Shown: positions 13,007 to 24,420, numbered from the stretch's first letter. The stretch: 64,000 nt of DNA from Trissonchulus latispiculum (GCA_030248195.1 JASAND010007780.1:1-64000), one strand, 5' to 3'. The notes: generated by a model not told the origin, from the letters alone. A program made the numbers and translations.

Positions 13007-14561
13007 AATTACCCCCTCTTTGCCTCGCTCGCCCTCGCCGCGTTTCAGTAATTAGTAGGGTAAAATTTTGATTAGCCGACGTAACTTACTTACTAGTGTG
13101 GTAAAACGCGTGTGAGTAAATTTTCAAAGGCCATAAAACTACACTAAGGAACCTCCCTAGAGACAGACACGAACAGGGACAAAGCTCCAACACAATACAC
13201 ACACGGGTCCACTACGGGGCGGCTGCCCGGCTAAAGCAGAAATACGTCGAACAAACAGATACAACATAATACAAACAACCTTACAATACATCAATGCACA
13301 GAAATACCCGCAGCGCGGTCTACCCCCCCCCCCCCTAAACATTCAGGAAATTACAGTAAAAATTTTTTTGCCAAACCTCCGACAAAGCATAAAAAGAAAT
13401 TTCAGTTAAGCATCGCAATACAAATAAACCAGATATCTCTAGACTAACAATGCCAAAACATAAGGTCATAAGGTAGATAAATGGAATGAAGCAAATAAGT
13501 ATAAAGCACACGAATAAAGCACCGTCAGTTAGAATCATGGCAAAATGGCAGCATAAGTACGATGGCAAGAATTTGAGTTTTTTTACAGCCACCTCGCCCC
13601 AGTCGGTGCTCCGGTTAGGGGTAGTGTCAGCTCAGAACGTATGCATTTTTGAGGGAAGGGGGATGCTGACACTGAATAATTGCCATAGCAATTACCCGAG
13701 GTGTTCTACAAGGCTATCAGTACCTCCATTACGTCCACCGTAATGGAGGTGCTGTGGTAGCTCCACCAAGCAGGCGGCCACCCCTTGACAATCTCGGTAC
13801 ATTGCCCAGGAGGGATATTTCAAATACGGTGCTAGAGCTTATTTTTTGTTCAAGCTCTAGACCTGACATGATCCTCCACTTGTAGCGCAGTAAGAAACCA
13901 CTGCGCTACGGGAGGTTCAAGAATTTGAGTTTGAATTTGATTTCAAATCTTAGACAGAAAAAGAGTGAAACACAAACCATAGTTAGATACCCAAAACAAA
14001 AATGGAATGAGTGAAAATACAACATTATTAGAGCTGGTAGTAGAACATCAAAACAATAAGAAAACGAAAACGATACAATGGCCTAGCCAAGGTAGCAAGC
14101 GCCCCGAACAGAAAAATTGCGGAACCTCCTACTCCTGGATGAATGAAAGAAGTAACAATGTAAGAATTTCACAGAAAGTTTTGACCCACGGCCCCCCCAA
14201 CCACACGTAACCCCAACACTACACAACACTCCCCCGCCACAATTAAAATACCCGTATACTGACATTGACATACAAACAGCTATAAATGGGGACAACAGGA
14301 CAGGAAAAGGCAAGTCTAACGCCGGGGAAGGGATTTTTGGAATCTGCCAAAACGCCACCAACACTAGCCGATGCCCACTACGTACCCGGCCCACCAACCA
14401 TCTCACTACCTAAAAAGCACCAACAACAGCCACCAAACAAGACCAGCAACAAAATTTCCTAAAGCCTGCAGCCAAACTGTCCACATAAAAAATGCGTAAC
14501 CTGCGGTCACAAAACTGTCCATAAAGAAGCACCAAGTCCCTCCTGTGCCCTCGGTGGGCAG
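13007..14561 (+). other. Interior of a possible older element; no recognised gene
   Basis: Removing the nested Gypsy element joins this stretch to 18696-18771. It is less AT-rich than the surrounding introns and holds only short ORFs on both strands. One plus-strand frame just before the insertion reads KCVTCGHKTVHKEAPSPSC, with a CxxC...H...C pattern, and stays open across the insertion site; this may be a remnant of a zinc-knuckle protein. I cannot assign it. Confidence 0.35.
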
Positions 14562-14566
14562 CACCC

Positions 14567-14671
14567 TGTTAAGCGCAAGCAACTAACTATGTATCACTTG
14601 TAATCAACAACATATGCATAGGAACAGAACTTCAAAGATAATTACTTTTTCATTATTTCAGCTTCATAACA
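14567..14671 (-). repeat. 3' LTR of the Gypsy element (105 bp)
   Basis: Matches 18586-18690 with very few differences, which suggests a fairly recent insertion. It is unusually short for a Gypsy LTR. Confidence 0.92.
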
Positions 14672-14727
14672 GATCTCCCCTTGTAAATGCTGCTAACGAT
14701 AATAACAGTCATTTTGCGGATTCCATT

Positions 14728-15249
14728 TTAGCGGGGGACGAACAGTTCGGTTTGATCTTCTAAGTGGGAATGGAATATTGGGAGGAATTGGGTCGGTACG
14801 GCCGGCTCGTTTACTGGAACAGCCTCCGCTGGTTCCATATCAAAACGGCAGAAAACGCATCGCTGGAACTCCGTCGTCGTCCAAATTCGATTTTGTACCC
14901 TTTTCAACTGGTCAATATGTCGAAAGCACTGTTCTCCTGAAGCCAACTGGACCTTGTACATTAGGTTCCCTTGTTTTTTCAAAACCTTCCCTGGAACCCA
15001 TTTGGGGCCATTTCCATAGAAGCGGACTCACACCGGATCTGCAGAGGAAAACTGTTTCGGGAAATCATTTTCGACAAGGCCACTGCGGGTCTCTTTGTGA
15101 TGCTGAAAAGTCCAGCAGGTGTTTAGTTCCCTGCCAAGGAAACGCTTAGCAGGTGTGTCTCCTGTGAAGGAGTGCGGAGTAGAACGGTAGGTTAATAAAA
15201 ATTGGGAAACAGCTTTGTGAAGGCTTGACACCGGCGGCGATGATGCCAA
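14728..15249 (-). pseudogene. Gypsy integrase C-terminal part
   Basis: Two frames, 15249-15028 and 14982-14728, carry FLLTYRSTPHSFTGDTPAKR and later YKVQLASG...RHIDQLKRV. These match the end of the integrase core/linker (TYRSTPH...TP) and the chromodomain-like C-terminal module of Gypsy integrases. They are out of frame with the catalytic core at 15592-15146, so a frameshift lies near 15.2 kb. Confidence 0.8.
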
Positions 15250-15592
15250 AATTCAAAATTGATCTTTTGAAAGTCTGAACAAATTTTTCTGCCAATCCAT
15301 TCGATGAAGGATGGTAAGGCGCAGCAAAGATATGATTTATTCCATTCTCTGAACAAAACATATCAAATTCATGTGAGGCAAATTGTGGCCCACTATCAGA
15401 GACCAGTGTAGTAGGGATACCATGTCTGGCAAATTGGGCACGAAGCACGTGAATAGTATTCAAAGAAGTAGTCGATTTCATTTCAACTACTTCTGGCCAT
15501 GTGGAAAAGCTGTCTACCAAAATTAACCTCATCTTGCCAAAAAACGGACCAGCAAAATCTATGTGAACCCTTTGCCACGGCCGGTTCGGCAA
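15146..15592 (-). pseudogene. Gypsy integrase catalytic core
   Basis: The frame contains HIDFAGPF, DSFSTWPEV, LVSDSGPQF and PSSNGLAEK, which give the D, D and E of the DDE integrase triad. The upstream zinc-binding region (about 15600-15760: HVGHPG, WWPSMDQEIEE, CSNC, an H2C2 finger) is recognisable on the same strand but broken by stop codons. In an active element the enzyme inserts cDNA into the host genome. Confidence 0.9.
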
Positions 15593-15976
15593 AGACCAAC
15601 CAGAAGTAGTTATGGAGCGGAAGCAACCTGACGGCAGTTGCTACAGTTCCTGGACAATTCTTCTATTTCCTGGTCCATAGACGGCCACCAGATGCGAAGT
15701 CTTGCCAGTGATTTCATTCTGGCAACACCCGGGTGACCAACATGGAGAAGATCGAGGAAATGTGGCTGAAGAGGGAGCGGAATAATGATGCGATGACCCC
15801 AAAATAGGCAATTGTCATAAGTCTATAATTCTGCACGGCGCTTCTAATAAGGCTGTAATTCCGGCGGAACTTTGTGTTTCGTTCCCCAACCTTGCTGAAC
15901 TCTGGTTAAAACTTGGACCTAAACAGCGTCTTCTGACGTTTCAAAAGCAATTTTTTCCAGGGTGCAAGGAATTCAC

Positions 15977-16510
15977 TCAGCTACTTCGGATAGCAACTGA
16001 GCAACTTCGAAACAAGGCTTCATCGTCCGTGGGATTATCTAAGATAGAGAGACGGGAAAAAGCGTCAGCATTTCTATGATCAAAAGTAGCACGGAAATCA
16101 ATTGTGTACTGATGTGCCTTTAACTTTAGTGCCCAACGTTGAAGACGACCCATAGCCAACGGACTCGCAGACTTGGGGTCAAATATGTGCACCAAAGGTT
16201 TGTGATCTGTCAGCAAATGAAAGGATCTACCATAAACATATTCATGAAATTTGGATAACCCAAATATTATAGCAAGTCCCTCTTTTTCAATTTGGGAGTA
16301 TCGACGTTCTGATTCATTTAAAGTCCGGGAAGCAAAAGCAATTGGTCGTTCCGAACCATCCGGAAGTGTATGTGATACGACGGCACCCACCCCAACCGGG
16401 GAAGCGTCGCAAGCCAAGACCAATGGAAGCGACTCCTCATACGGCAAGGACTTTGAAGCATTAGCTTCAACTCTTTGAAAGCTGAGTCGCATGCACCGGA
16501 CCAAATCCAT
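15977..16510 (-). pseudogene. Gypsy RNase H domain
   Basis: The frame carries LACDASPVGVGAVVSH, RPIAFASRTL, YSQIEKEGLAI, LLTDHKPL and RNADAFSRL. These are the standard RNase H landmarks of Gypsy pol (D, E, D residues in DAS, EKE and TDH, followed by the NxxADxLSR-like end). It overlaps the end of the shifted reverse transcriptase frame, so a frame change occurs near 16.45-16.5 kb. Confidence 0.92.
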
Positions 16511-16698
16511 TTAACATTCTTCGTGCGTAGAGAGTTCAATGGAGCTGCCAAAGTGGAAAAATTAGGTATAAAACTGGAATAATAGTTAGCAAGACCAAGA
16601 AAAGACATTAATTCGGAAACGTTTTTGGGAGGTGGAATCTTCAGCAAAGCCTCTATCTTTTTTTGGGAAAGGATGAACACCATTGGAATCAATGACAT
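16318..16698 (-). pseudogene. Gypsy reverse transcriptase connection segment, shifted frame
   Basis: The frame encodes KKIEALLKIPPPKNVSEL and FLGLANYYSSFIPNFS, the conserved post-palm part of Gypsy reverse transcriptase. It is offset from both flanking pol frames. The upstream frame break maps to a run of seven T on the plus strand (16658-16664), a typical slippage-type indel site. Confidence 0.9.
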
Positions 16699-16720
16699 GA
16701 CCGAGGTAGTCTACGTGGGG

Positions 16721-18136
16721 TCAGAAAAATTCACATTTGGGAAGTCCCAGTTTGATACTATGGTTTCGGGAGGTTGTCAGCACGTTCTTAAGGTTAATCA
16801 AATGCTCTTCCTCAGTCTTTCCTGTAATGCAAATATCGTCCAAGAAAATGCTGACACCTGGCAAACCACGAAAAATAAGCTCCATGGTTGACTGGAAAAC
16901 TGCTGGTGCGGACGACAAGCCAAATTGCAGTCGTTTGCACTTATATAAGCCTTTGTGTGTGTTTATGCAAGCCAACATTTGACTTTCTTCATCCAAGTCG
17001 AGTTGGAGGTAAGCTTGAGCCATATCAAGCTTTGTGAAAATAGAACTCCCTTTGAGATTCTGCATAAGCTCCGCAAACTTTGGCAAAGGATGCTGATCAA
17101 CGCAAAGAAAGGGATTAACGGATACGCTGTAGTCTCCGCATAAGCGAATCTGGCCAGTTGGTTTAACCACAGGAACCACTGGAGCGGCGACTTCCGAATA
17201 GGGAACTGGTTCAATGACGTTTTTCTTACATAAATCTTCTAATTCAGCTTCAACCTTGGACTTTAACGCATACGAAATAGGACGTGCTTTATTGAAACGG
17301 GGCCTGGCATCGTTTTTCAAAGTAAGTTTTACAGGGGGAACCCCAACAATGTGACCCAAACCACTTGTAAATAAATCTGAAAATTCTTTCACAAGCGGTT
17401 TCACGGACTCAGGTATTTTGTTCAATGCATCATCAGTCACACTGTTAACTTGAACACTGAACAGCGAAAGTAGGTCGCGGCCTAGCAGGGCAGGGCCATC
17501 AACCTTGGCGATTACCAGAGAGTGGCTCTTAACTTGACCATTAAGTTCAATGTCAACGTTAAGTTCACCCGCAACTTCAATGTTATTACCACCGTAACCC
17601 TTTAGTCGTACCGCAGAGGAATTTAGCGCAGACGCCGGAAAGTTTTGTTGAAACATCGAGTAAGGCGATATGGAACGTCCAGCACCCGTGTCAAGTTCCA
17701 TAGTTATCTGTTTTCCATTAACTGATGGGGAAACCAAAATAGGCTGAGAAGCACTGGCTGAGCGAATATAGTAAATCGGATTTAAATCGTCGTCAGTCGG
17801 GCTTACGTACTTAACTTTGTTTCGGGAATTCAGTTCTTGGCGGTTACTTTTCGACGAACGACAAGCGGCAGCAATGTGTCCCCGTTTGGAGCACAACCGA
17901 CAGACCGAATCCTTGAAACGACAGCTAGGAGCCCAGTGACCGGGTTTCCTGCAACGCCAGCAGGACTCGGACGATTTTTGAGTAGGGGAACTTTTTCCAG
18001 CCTTCAAGCGATACTTGCTTTCCGAGGGATCGTGAGTTGTGTGTACAGCTGAATGAAGTGTTAATTTCTTTAGCTTGCCGTAAAGCTGATTCCATGCCAG
18101 TAGCAATGTCAATCGCTTTCTGTAAGGTAAGGTCAC
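16721..18136 (-). pseudogene. Gypsy gag C-terminus, protease and reverse transcriptase
   Basis: This 471-codon frame has two zinc knuckles, CWRCRKPGHWAPSC and CRLCSKRGHIAAAC. A retropepsin site follows (MELDTGAGRS, then LLGRDLL), and then reverse transcriptase (FTKLDMAQAYLQL, LQFGLSSAPAVFQ, and the catalytic FLDDI). The frame ends in a TGA at 16721-16723 just after KCEFF, while homologous sequence continues beyond it; the stop is therefore a lesion. The frame is +1 relative to the gag frame it overlaps. Confidence 0.93.
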
Positions 18137-18584
18137 ATTCTGCTAACAATCTGCGCTGGACGAGCTCAGAATTGATACCGCAGACGACGCGGTCCCGGAG
18201 GGAGTCATCCAGGTCATTGAAATTACAAAATTGGGCTTTTGACCGCAAGCGGGCCAAAAACTGGGCAACAGTTTCCCCTGGCGATTGTTTCAAGTTGTGA
18301 AACTTGAATCGTTCTGCGATAATGTTAATTTTAGGCTGAAAGTGGGCTTTCATGGTACGGATCAGTTCGGGTAAGGGGGTCTCAGTAGGTTTAGCCGGAG
18401 CCGTAAGGCCTTTCAGTAAACTGTAGTTTTCAAATCCCAGTGAGGTAAGAAAAGATGCCCATTTCTTGTCATCGTCAACAATGTCATTTGCCAAAAGAAA
18501 CATGTCGAATCTGTCGACATAATCTTCCCATTTCTCGGTTAGAGGCGAAAAAGGATCCAAAGCAAAGAATTGTCTCGTCCCCAT
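17925..18584 (-). CDS. Gypsy Gag (capsid region)
   Basis: This 219-codon frame begins MGTRQFFALDPFSPLTEKWE, and LDPF...W..Y..RF is the usual start of Ty3/Gypsy capsid proteins. It continues with YFAG-type features (AERFKFHNLKQSPGET, AQFLARLRS, DRVVCGI, RLLAE). Similarity fades after about residue 175, where the zinc-knuckle frame at 18136-16721 takes over. The frame change is either a programmed frameshift or damage. The ATG is one base inside the end of the 5' LTR, so almost no leader exists between them. Confidence 0.9.
   Translation of the reverse strand: MGTRQFFALDPFSPLTEKWEDYVDRFDMFLLANDIVDDDKKWASFLTSLGFENYSLLKGLTAPAKPTETPLPELIRTMKAHFQPKINIIAERFKFHNLKQSPGETVAQFLARLRSKAQFCNFNDLDDSLRDRVVCGINSELVQRRLLAECDLTLQKAIDIATGMESALRQAKEINTSFSCTHNSRSLGKQVSLEGWKKFPYSKIVRVLLALQETRSLGS
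18567..18583 (-). promoter_or_regulatory. Candidate primer binding site overlapping the gag start
   Basis: Two bases after the 5' LTR the minus strand reads TGGGGACGAGACAATTC. A TGG start at this spacing is what a tRNA primer-binding site looks like. If correct, the site is inside the gag ORF, starting at base 2 of its ATG. I could not assign the tRNA. Confidence 0.4.
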
Positions 18585-18585
18585 T

Positions 18586-18690
18586 TGTTAAGCGCAAGCA
18601 ACTAACTATGTATCACTTGTAATCAACAACATATGCATAGGAACAGAACTTCAAAGATAATAACTTTTTCACTATTTCAGCTTCATAACA
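18586..18690 (-). repeat. 5' LTR of the Gypsy element (105 bp)
   Basis: Partner of 14567-14671. It begins, on the minus strand, TGTTATGAAGCTGAAATAG and ends GCGCTTAACA, one base before the gag ATG. The 5-bp duplication CACCC follows at 18691-18695. Confidence 0.92.
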
Positions 18691-18771
18691 CACCCGACAG
18701 GGCTAGAACCCTCCGACGAGCGAGATGGCACACCATGGGACCGATGGCCCAAGAAAAAGGCTAACCAGATA

Positions 18772-19044
18772 TTTTCCAGAAGAAATTACCAAATTATAAA
18801 TAGCATACAACAAATACCCCCGAATAATCGTACAAATTAACAAAATCGAATAGGTCTCAGCTGCCACAAAGATATGCAAAACCTACACCCGACCAACTAC
18901 AAGACCTAAACAACTCCAACTGAACTTCGAATTCCCAACTAGTGACTCCATATTGACAAACTACTTAATTAGCTAAGTTAGAATTTACTTCACCGTTTAC
19001 TTTGAACTTTCACGAAATATATGAAACTCAAGGAATATTTCACA
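18772..19044 (+). repeat. ~273-bp direct repeat flanking the Gypsy region, right copy
   Basis: Same orientation and similar sequence as 12736-13006. See that entry for the possible outer-element interpretation. Confidence 0.75.
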
Positions 19045-19419
19045 TTAGACAAACCGAAAGTTGGAATCCCTTGTTAGATGCCATTCACACCCAAAGTACT
19101 AATTTTTCCTTTTTTAGTTTGCAGTTTTTAGTTTAGAAGTGCAGTCTAATTTTGCACGTCCTTTGCACTCACTCAAACTGCTTCGAAGAGATTATAAAAA
19201 TTAAAAATTATAAAAAAATTAAGGATAAAGATCTAACTTTTTTGCAACACATATTGGTTGGTAGGCTATGTTTGTACATAAAAGCAATGTCTTGGCAGCC
19301 ATATTAATGAAAGTTGTAGCGAAGTTTGCCGTTTCAGCAACATCCATATTCACTTTTCTTTTCTGTGATCAAACTCTTCGTTGCAAGTAACTTATTGCAC
19401 TTATTGACTTTTGTTTTAG

Positions 19420-19511
19420 AGAGGCAGCGACGGTGCTGAATCATTACCCGTTACAATACCGTGGCATTGCTTCGACGTTCCCGGACCCTCCTCCAATTGC
19501 CCTTCTCCAGA
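19420..19511 (+). CDS. PDE8: Tentative PDE8 exon: C-terminal strand of PAS domain
   Basis: A 92-nt exon is possible between a tttgttttag acceptor and a gtaaat donor. In phase 0 it reads RGSDGAESLPVTIPWHCF and a Pro/Ser-rich tail. RxSGxS...VxIxP is the expected pattern of the late PAS strands in PDE8, and the position (between the PAS core and the linker) fits. The evidence is a short motif plus splice sites, so the call is weak. The segment between 4452 and this exon is still missing. Confidence 0.4.
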
Positions 19512-19670
19512 GTAAATACGAATTAATTATTCTACACTTGAATTTTAGTCTGGCTGTTTCACTGTTTAAATTGTGTGACAACATAGTTAACTTTATAGCT
19601 GGACTGGCTGTTTCTGATTATTCATTGCAAATTCTTGTCATTTACAATGCTGGGATGGCGGAGTGTTGTA

Positions 19671-19965
19671 AGGGAAGCATGCATAGAAAAGATCGATAAG
19701 CCTGATATGGGAGTTCAGCCGATGTCCCTATGGTGTAGTGGTTAGCATGTCTGACTCCGGAGCAGAAGGGCCGTGGTTCGAACCCCGGCTGGGCGAATTC
19801 TTTACTTTCAATTGTGAGTGAAAAGCTGAACCTCCCTTTTGCCTTCTCTCTCCTAGGTCCTGGCTTGTGGGTAAAAGGGTGCCGGACGCCTCCCATTCGG
19901 GCTTGTCCTTGGTTTCCTTTTGGTCCACCAGCCCTGATAGAAGCGCTACAGTGTCAAGATAATTG
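19671..19965 (+). mobile_element. tRNA-derived SINE, family A, copy 1
   Basis: The head holds a tRNA-like promoter: A box TGGTGTAGTGGTTAGCA and B box GGTTCGAACCCC, with an anticodon-arm-like TCTGACTCCGGAGCAGA between them. The body matches a second copy at 34830-35145, including TTCTTTACTTTCAAT, GTGCC(G/T)GACGCCTCCC and CAGCCCTG(A/G)TAGAAGCGCT. The tRNA part has no pairing acceptor stem, so it is not a functional tRNA gene. Confidence 0.85.
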
Positions 19966-22900
19966 AATTCTAATCTGATGATTAGTGGTTTCCCACTGCC
20001 AAAAACTTTCTCGTTTCCAATTAAGCAAGGGGCTTGCACAGAATGCTTTTGTTTAAAGTACGTATTGGCTAAACATGGTTCGCTATTCGCTAAACGCTAA
20101 GCTTAACCAACACAGCAGTTTGTCTTTAAAACTGTCTGTCGGTCAATGGCTGCCATGAAGGTTAGGTACAAAAATTTTGTGTTCTGACGTAATGTTTATG
20201 TGGTGCAGTAAGTGTTGTCACTCTTGGTGAGTGAACCAAGAAATACACAGCGGTCTTCTCTGGGCTGGAGCTCCATCTATTACTAGACCCTTCCCTTCCG
20301 AGCAAGGATTTACGTCTGGTATTCATTACTGCCGTAGTTTTTAACTATAATTGGTCGGTTAAAATCTATATCGAAAAAATCAGACCAGTGACCGAAACAA
20401 TTTGTATTCCATTAAAAAGCAAAAAACGTTTTCGGGAGTTAAAGCTTTTCGAATTACCCACCCCGTCCTGTGGTTCCTCCATGCAAATAAACAATTCCGT
20501 GAAATTTCAGTAATATTGCTTTAACTTACACTCTGCGCTTTTGAAAAACTATACCCACTTTGTTTTATGTACACTTCTTTTGGCAAGAAACTAGAGCGAA
20601 GACCTTGGTAACACTCGTCGATTCAGTTTTAAGCTGTGGATTTGATCATTTACGTCAAAGCAACCTGAAATTTTACAGTCAATAGATATTAATAAACTCA
20701 GGCCCTAATTACCCCTTGGCCACTAACTACATTAACCAAATAATTTTCCTGCTATAGTAATTTTCCCCAACAAAACGTCATTCCTGATCAGAGTTACAGT
20801 TTCTCAAACGATACTTTCTGTTTTCTGCAACGTCGCTAATGAAGTCGCTAATTAGTTCGATAGTTTTTTTATCAACATCTCGTTTGTATTGGCAGCTCTT
20901 CTCTTTCCCTTGAGCCATTCATTCTTTTAAAGTTAGATCTTATCTTCATATCGTCATAACGAGATGTAGCTAGCTTTGAGTTTAGTTATCAGAACGAACA
21001 AGCTTGTTGGGCCTACTTGGTTGATATTAATTTGCCACCTCAACTCCAGCACCAGTAACTCGAAAAGTCACTTTAGATTGCTACATTAGCTAAAAGCTTA
21101 GCGCTGCGAAACAGCAGAGAAATTTATCTCTATTTATTGTACCCTAAATCCAACTTCGTTGTGACGGCCAGGCTACTTATTTTGGCACACCGGCAAACCG
21201 GAAGCCTGCGGTACCGACTACTAGCTATTTATTTCATTGATAAGAGTTCAACATACGTAGTTGACTTATACATTGGCTTGTGCTATTCGTCAAAGTCTTG
21301 CTGGAATTCCTCTGTACTCTGTCTTCAACTAGGGTTCCTTTTATCCAGAAATGCTAATTTAATATTGAAACAATCTTGTACACCCACCCGTGAGCCTTTC
21401 ATGTAAGTCTAACCTCGAAAAGAGAGTCACCTTCTGTGGAGATCCTCATCAGTCCTCAATTTTGTGCTCTTGCGGCTGCTAGTGCTCTCAAAGTCTGACT
21501 TTTTCAAGCAGTAGACATAGACTTAGATTTTTGCGATTTTTTGATTTGCGAAGGAACTAAAAATGTAGTCTTCGATTTTGCTGAAACGTGTATAGGATTT
21601 TTGATGTTAGCGAAACATGAAAATGAAGTGTATTCCTTGATTAATTATTATACGGTTGCTGTAATTCTATTTTCTTGCTACTGTAATTAATATTTAGCAG
21701 TGAATCCAGTCGAAAACGGCAAACTGTGCATATCAGACCGAATGTAGTATCTCCTGCTTCTGTGCCTTTTCTTAATTCCTTCAGAGATATTAACGGTAAG
21801 CAGATTTCGTATTTTCATTTGTCGGCGTGTAAGGATCGGTATGACATTGGTAAAGAGCTGTGAAAGTAAACTAGGTGAATTTGTTTTAATTTGGTTTTAA
21901 TTTGTTTCAGTTTAGTTTATTCATTTGTTTAATATTACCAGAATCCTACAGTTAACGTAACTGACTGATAAGTGATAATAGTGAATGAGTCCATGTGCAG
22001 GAATCGTAGATTGTTCCGTAAAAGACCTGTTGCCGCTTCCGTGCTAGTAAACTAAATTAAAAATTCTGAATGTTTCATTATTCACGCAAAAGCTATTTCA
22101 TCTCCCTACGTTTCTACTTTCTCATAAAGAAAATAAGTTTTCAATACATATTACGTCAATCAATCAAAGCATGGGTGTAAATATTGCTTACTGATACAAA
22201 AAGCTGTTCCATTTGACTGGACAAGCAAAAACTCAGACTTAGGCGTTAAGGAAAAGTTTAATAACAGCTGTGGAGTAAACATGTTCTTTGGTGCTCCCCC
22301 TATTTCCCTTGATTAATATGCTGTCTACATTTTCCCCTGTGCTCTTGTGTTTTGGCCGGCTTGGAGCTGGAAGGAGACTTCGAAACATTGAAATTTAATG
22401 AACACATGTCCCATGAAAGTTTGAAGTTAAATTCTGAAAGTTGTTCCAGAGTACTTTTTTCTCCCAATCACCCTAATTTTCAAAATCCAGTTTTGAGACT
22501 GAACAGGTTGTCATGGTCGCTACCGCCATTACACGGGCAGAATAATGATCTACGTAATAAAGTTTAACATGTATATATTTTGCATGTATTAACTTTAACA
22601 TTAACTTTAACACAGTGCATCAAAAAGAAGTCCTTCAGTGTATCCTAGTTGGATAAAAGTTTGCTTGTTTAATTTCATTATTCAAGTTTATACTTTACGT
22701 TACAGAATTCTTTTAATGCATATTCACTTTAACTATAACTTTAACTTTAACGTATAACAAACTGCACAATCTTGCTGTAGAATTTTGGAAACGTTTCTTA
22801 TTTTTGGTGTATTGAGTACCATCCTTTTCTGCCATTAGGTACATTCTTCTTGCTCAAAATGTATAGTAAAATTAGTAAAATTCAATTGATTCCAAAAAAT

Positions 22901-24412
22901 AAGGAAGCACATCTGATCCACCCTACTGATGTTTGGCTTCACATTTTCTAGGTTTTGTAAGCCTTTATGTAAAATATTTGGAAAGGAAAGAGGTTACGGA
23001 AAAATAAGGTTGGAGCCTTTATTAGGCAGTTTAAAATAATAAATTTCCTATATGTGCCGGTATAGTTTTACAGCTCTATCGCTCACTGCGAATAGAGTGT
23101 AGGGCAAATAAGCCGTTAACCTGCAGATTGTTCCCTTTTGTTAAGTGGGTCTATATTGTTCAAAATTTATTTTCATATGGAACAAGATTTCCCCTCTTGT
23201 GGAGGGGGTGGTGGTCATTGAGTCCCTCATTCGAAGAAATGTTCGAAATAAGCGGGAAGTGAGATCCTAACTTCAGTGCGAGTGAAAGGACGATTTCGTT
23301 CAAGTTTCAACTTTGAAATTTATACATAACATTGACATAGAAAAGAATAGGCTCTGATTGTAGCAAATTTTCACTGCATTTTGCTTTTCACTGTATTAAA
23401 AACTAATCTGTAGCATTGCGTTTTTATGTGCACTTAGCTTGCTTTTGTGATTGACTTATTTCTTTGTCCAGTCAACATATGCTATACAGGTTGTGGTTTC
23501 TAACTAGTTCATTTTCTCCCCTCTTCTGTTCCGAGAGACTCTTTACTCTCGCTCTTTCCGTGCAGAGGGAGAAAAGGCATATATTATTGAGTGGTTTGCT
23601 TCAGCCTAGCTACATAGTCTCTTCTTCTAAGCAGAACGACAAAGACACGCAGTATGTCTCTGTTTCCTCGGCTTTCCTACACATTCTGTTCCAGTCGCAC
23701 AGTGCTCTAGTTTCCAGCCAAACACACCACAATGCCCCCCAACATACCTCTCGTCTGAACTGAACTCGTTGTGTAACAAATTAGCCTTTAGAAAGGTAAA
23801 ACTAGAGCTCCTGTTCGCAGAGCAACCCCCTTATCCATCCATTTCCCAGTCTGACATAGACCACCTCGCCTACGCTTGCGTGCTACAAACTACATGCAGA
23901 CAGAGAAGAAACTTGGTATAGAGGCCTATCAGTCCCTACTTCATTGTTACCAGACAGATAAAAGGTTTTAGTTAGGTTGCCTGTACACAGACCTTTGTGG
24001 AGGCAAAAGGACCTAAATATGAGCCAACGAAGTTAAGTCTCATGATTTCTTGGCTGCTACAAAACGAATACCCGAAGGCAGTGAGGTGTGAGTCAACTTT
24101 CCCTATTATCATTGCTGAAACCCTTGCTTTTTACTTCAAGACAAATCTTTAGCCGAGGTAGCAAACAAACTCGGGTCTTGCATTCACGGCAGGCGTTGAC
24201 ATAGATGCAAGTATGGCAGTATACTTTGCCAGATTTCTGGCACACTAATAGTTTGACTGTTGTCAGAAGTCTTACACATGTCGAAGCACACAGTTTTCTT
24301 ATGACAAACGATTACATCACAGTTCTGAAGTCTTTACTGCGGACTCAATGCGTAGTTAAATAAAATGATTAAGCGTGACACCGCAGCGCGGAGAAATACG
24401 GTAATAAATATC
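19966..24412 (+). other. PDE8 intron sequence with no recognised gene
   Basis: AT-rich unique-looking sequence. Only short ORFs occur, none with a recognisable domain. Near 22560-22760 there are scattered ACTTTAAC words. A short F1-family fragment lies at ~21560-21600. Linker exons of PDE8 could hide here. Confidence 0.45.
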
Positions 24413-24420
24413 GGTATTAT

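Larger units (their letters stand above)
14567..18690 (-). mobile_element. Ty3/Gypsy LTR retrotransposon, full length but degenerate
   Basis: The element is 4124 bp, bounded by near-identical 105-bp LTRs (14567-14671, 18586-18690) that begin TGTTA and end TAACA. The 5-bp target duplication CACCC flanks it (14562-14566, 18691-18695). Read on the minus strand the order is gag, two CCHC knuckles, protease, reverse transcriptase, RNase H, integrase, which is the Gypsy order. A purine-rich tract, AAGGGGAGATC, lies directly before the 3' LTR. Pol carries at least one in-frame stop and several frame changes, so this copy is not intact. It is nested inside an older repeat in the PDE8 intron. Confidence 0.95.

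Noticed and set aside
19728..19799. Functional tRNA gene (Arg-like anticodon CCG)
   Set aside because: Acceptor stem does not pair and the sequence continues into a SINE body shared with a second copy.
23472..23763. ORF after a cag acceptor (QHMLYRLWF...) as a PDE8 linker exon
   Set aside because: No recognisable domain, no supported donor, and a phase fit alone is not enough.
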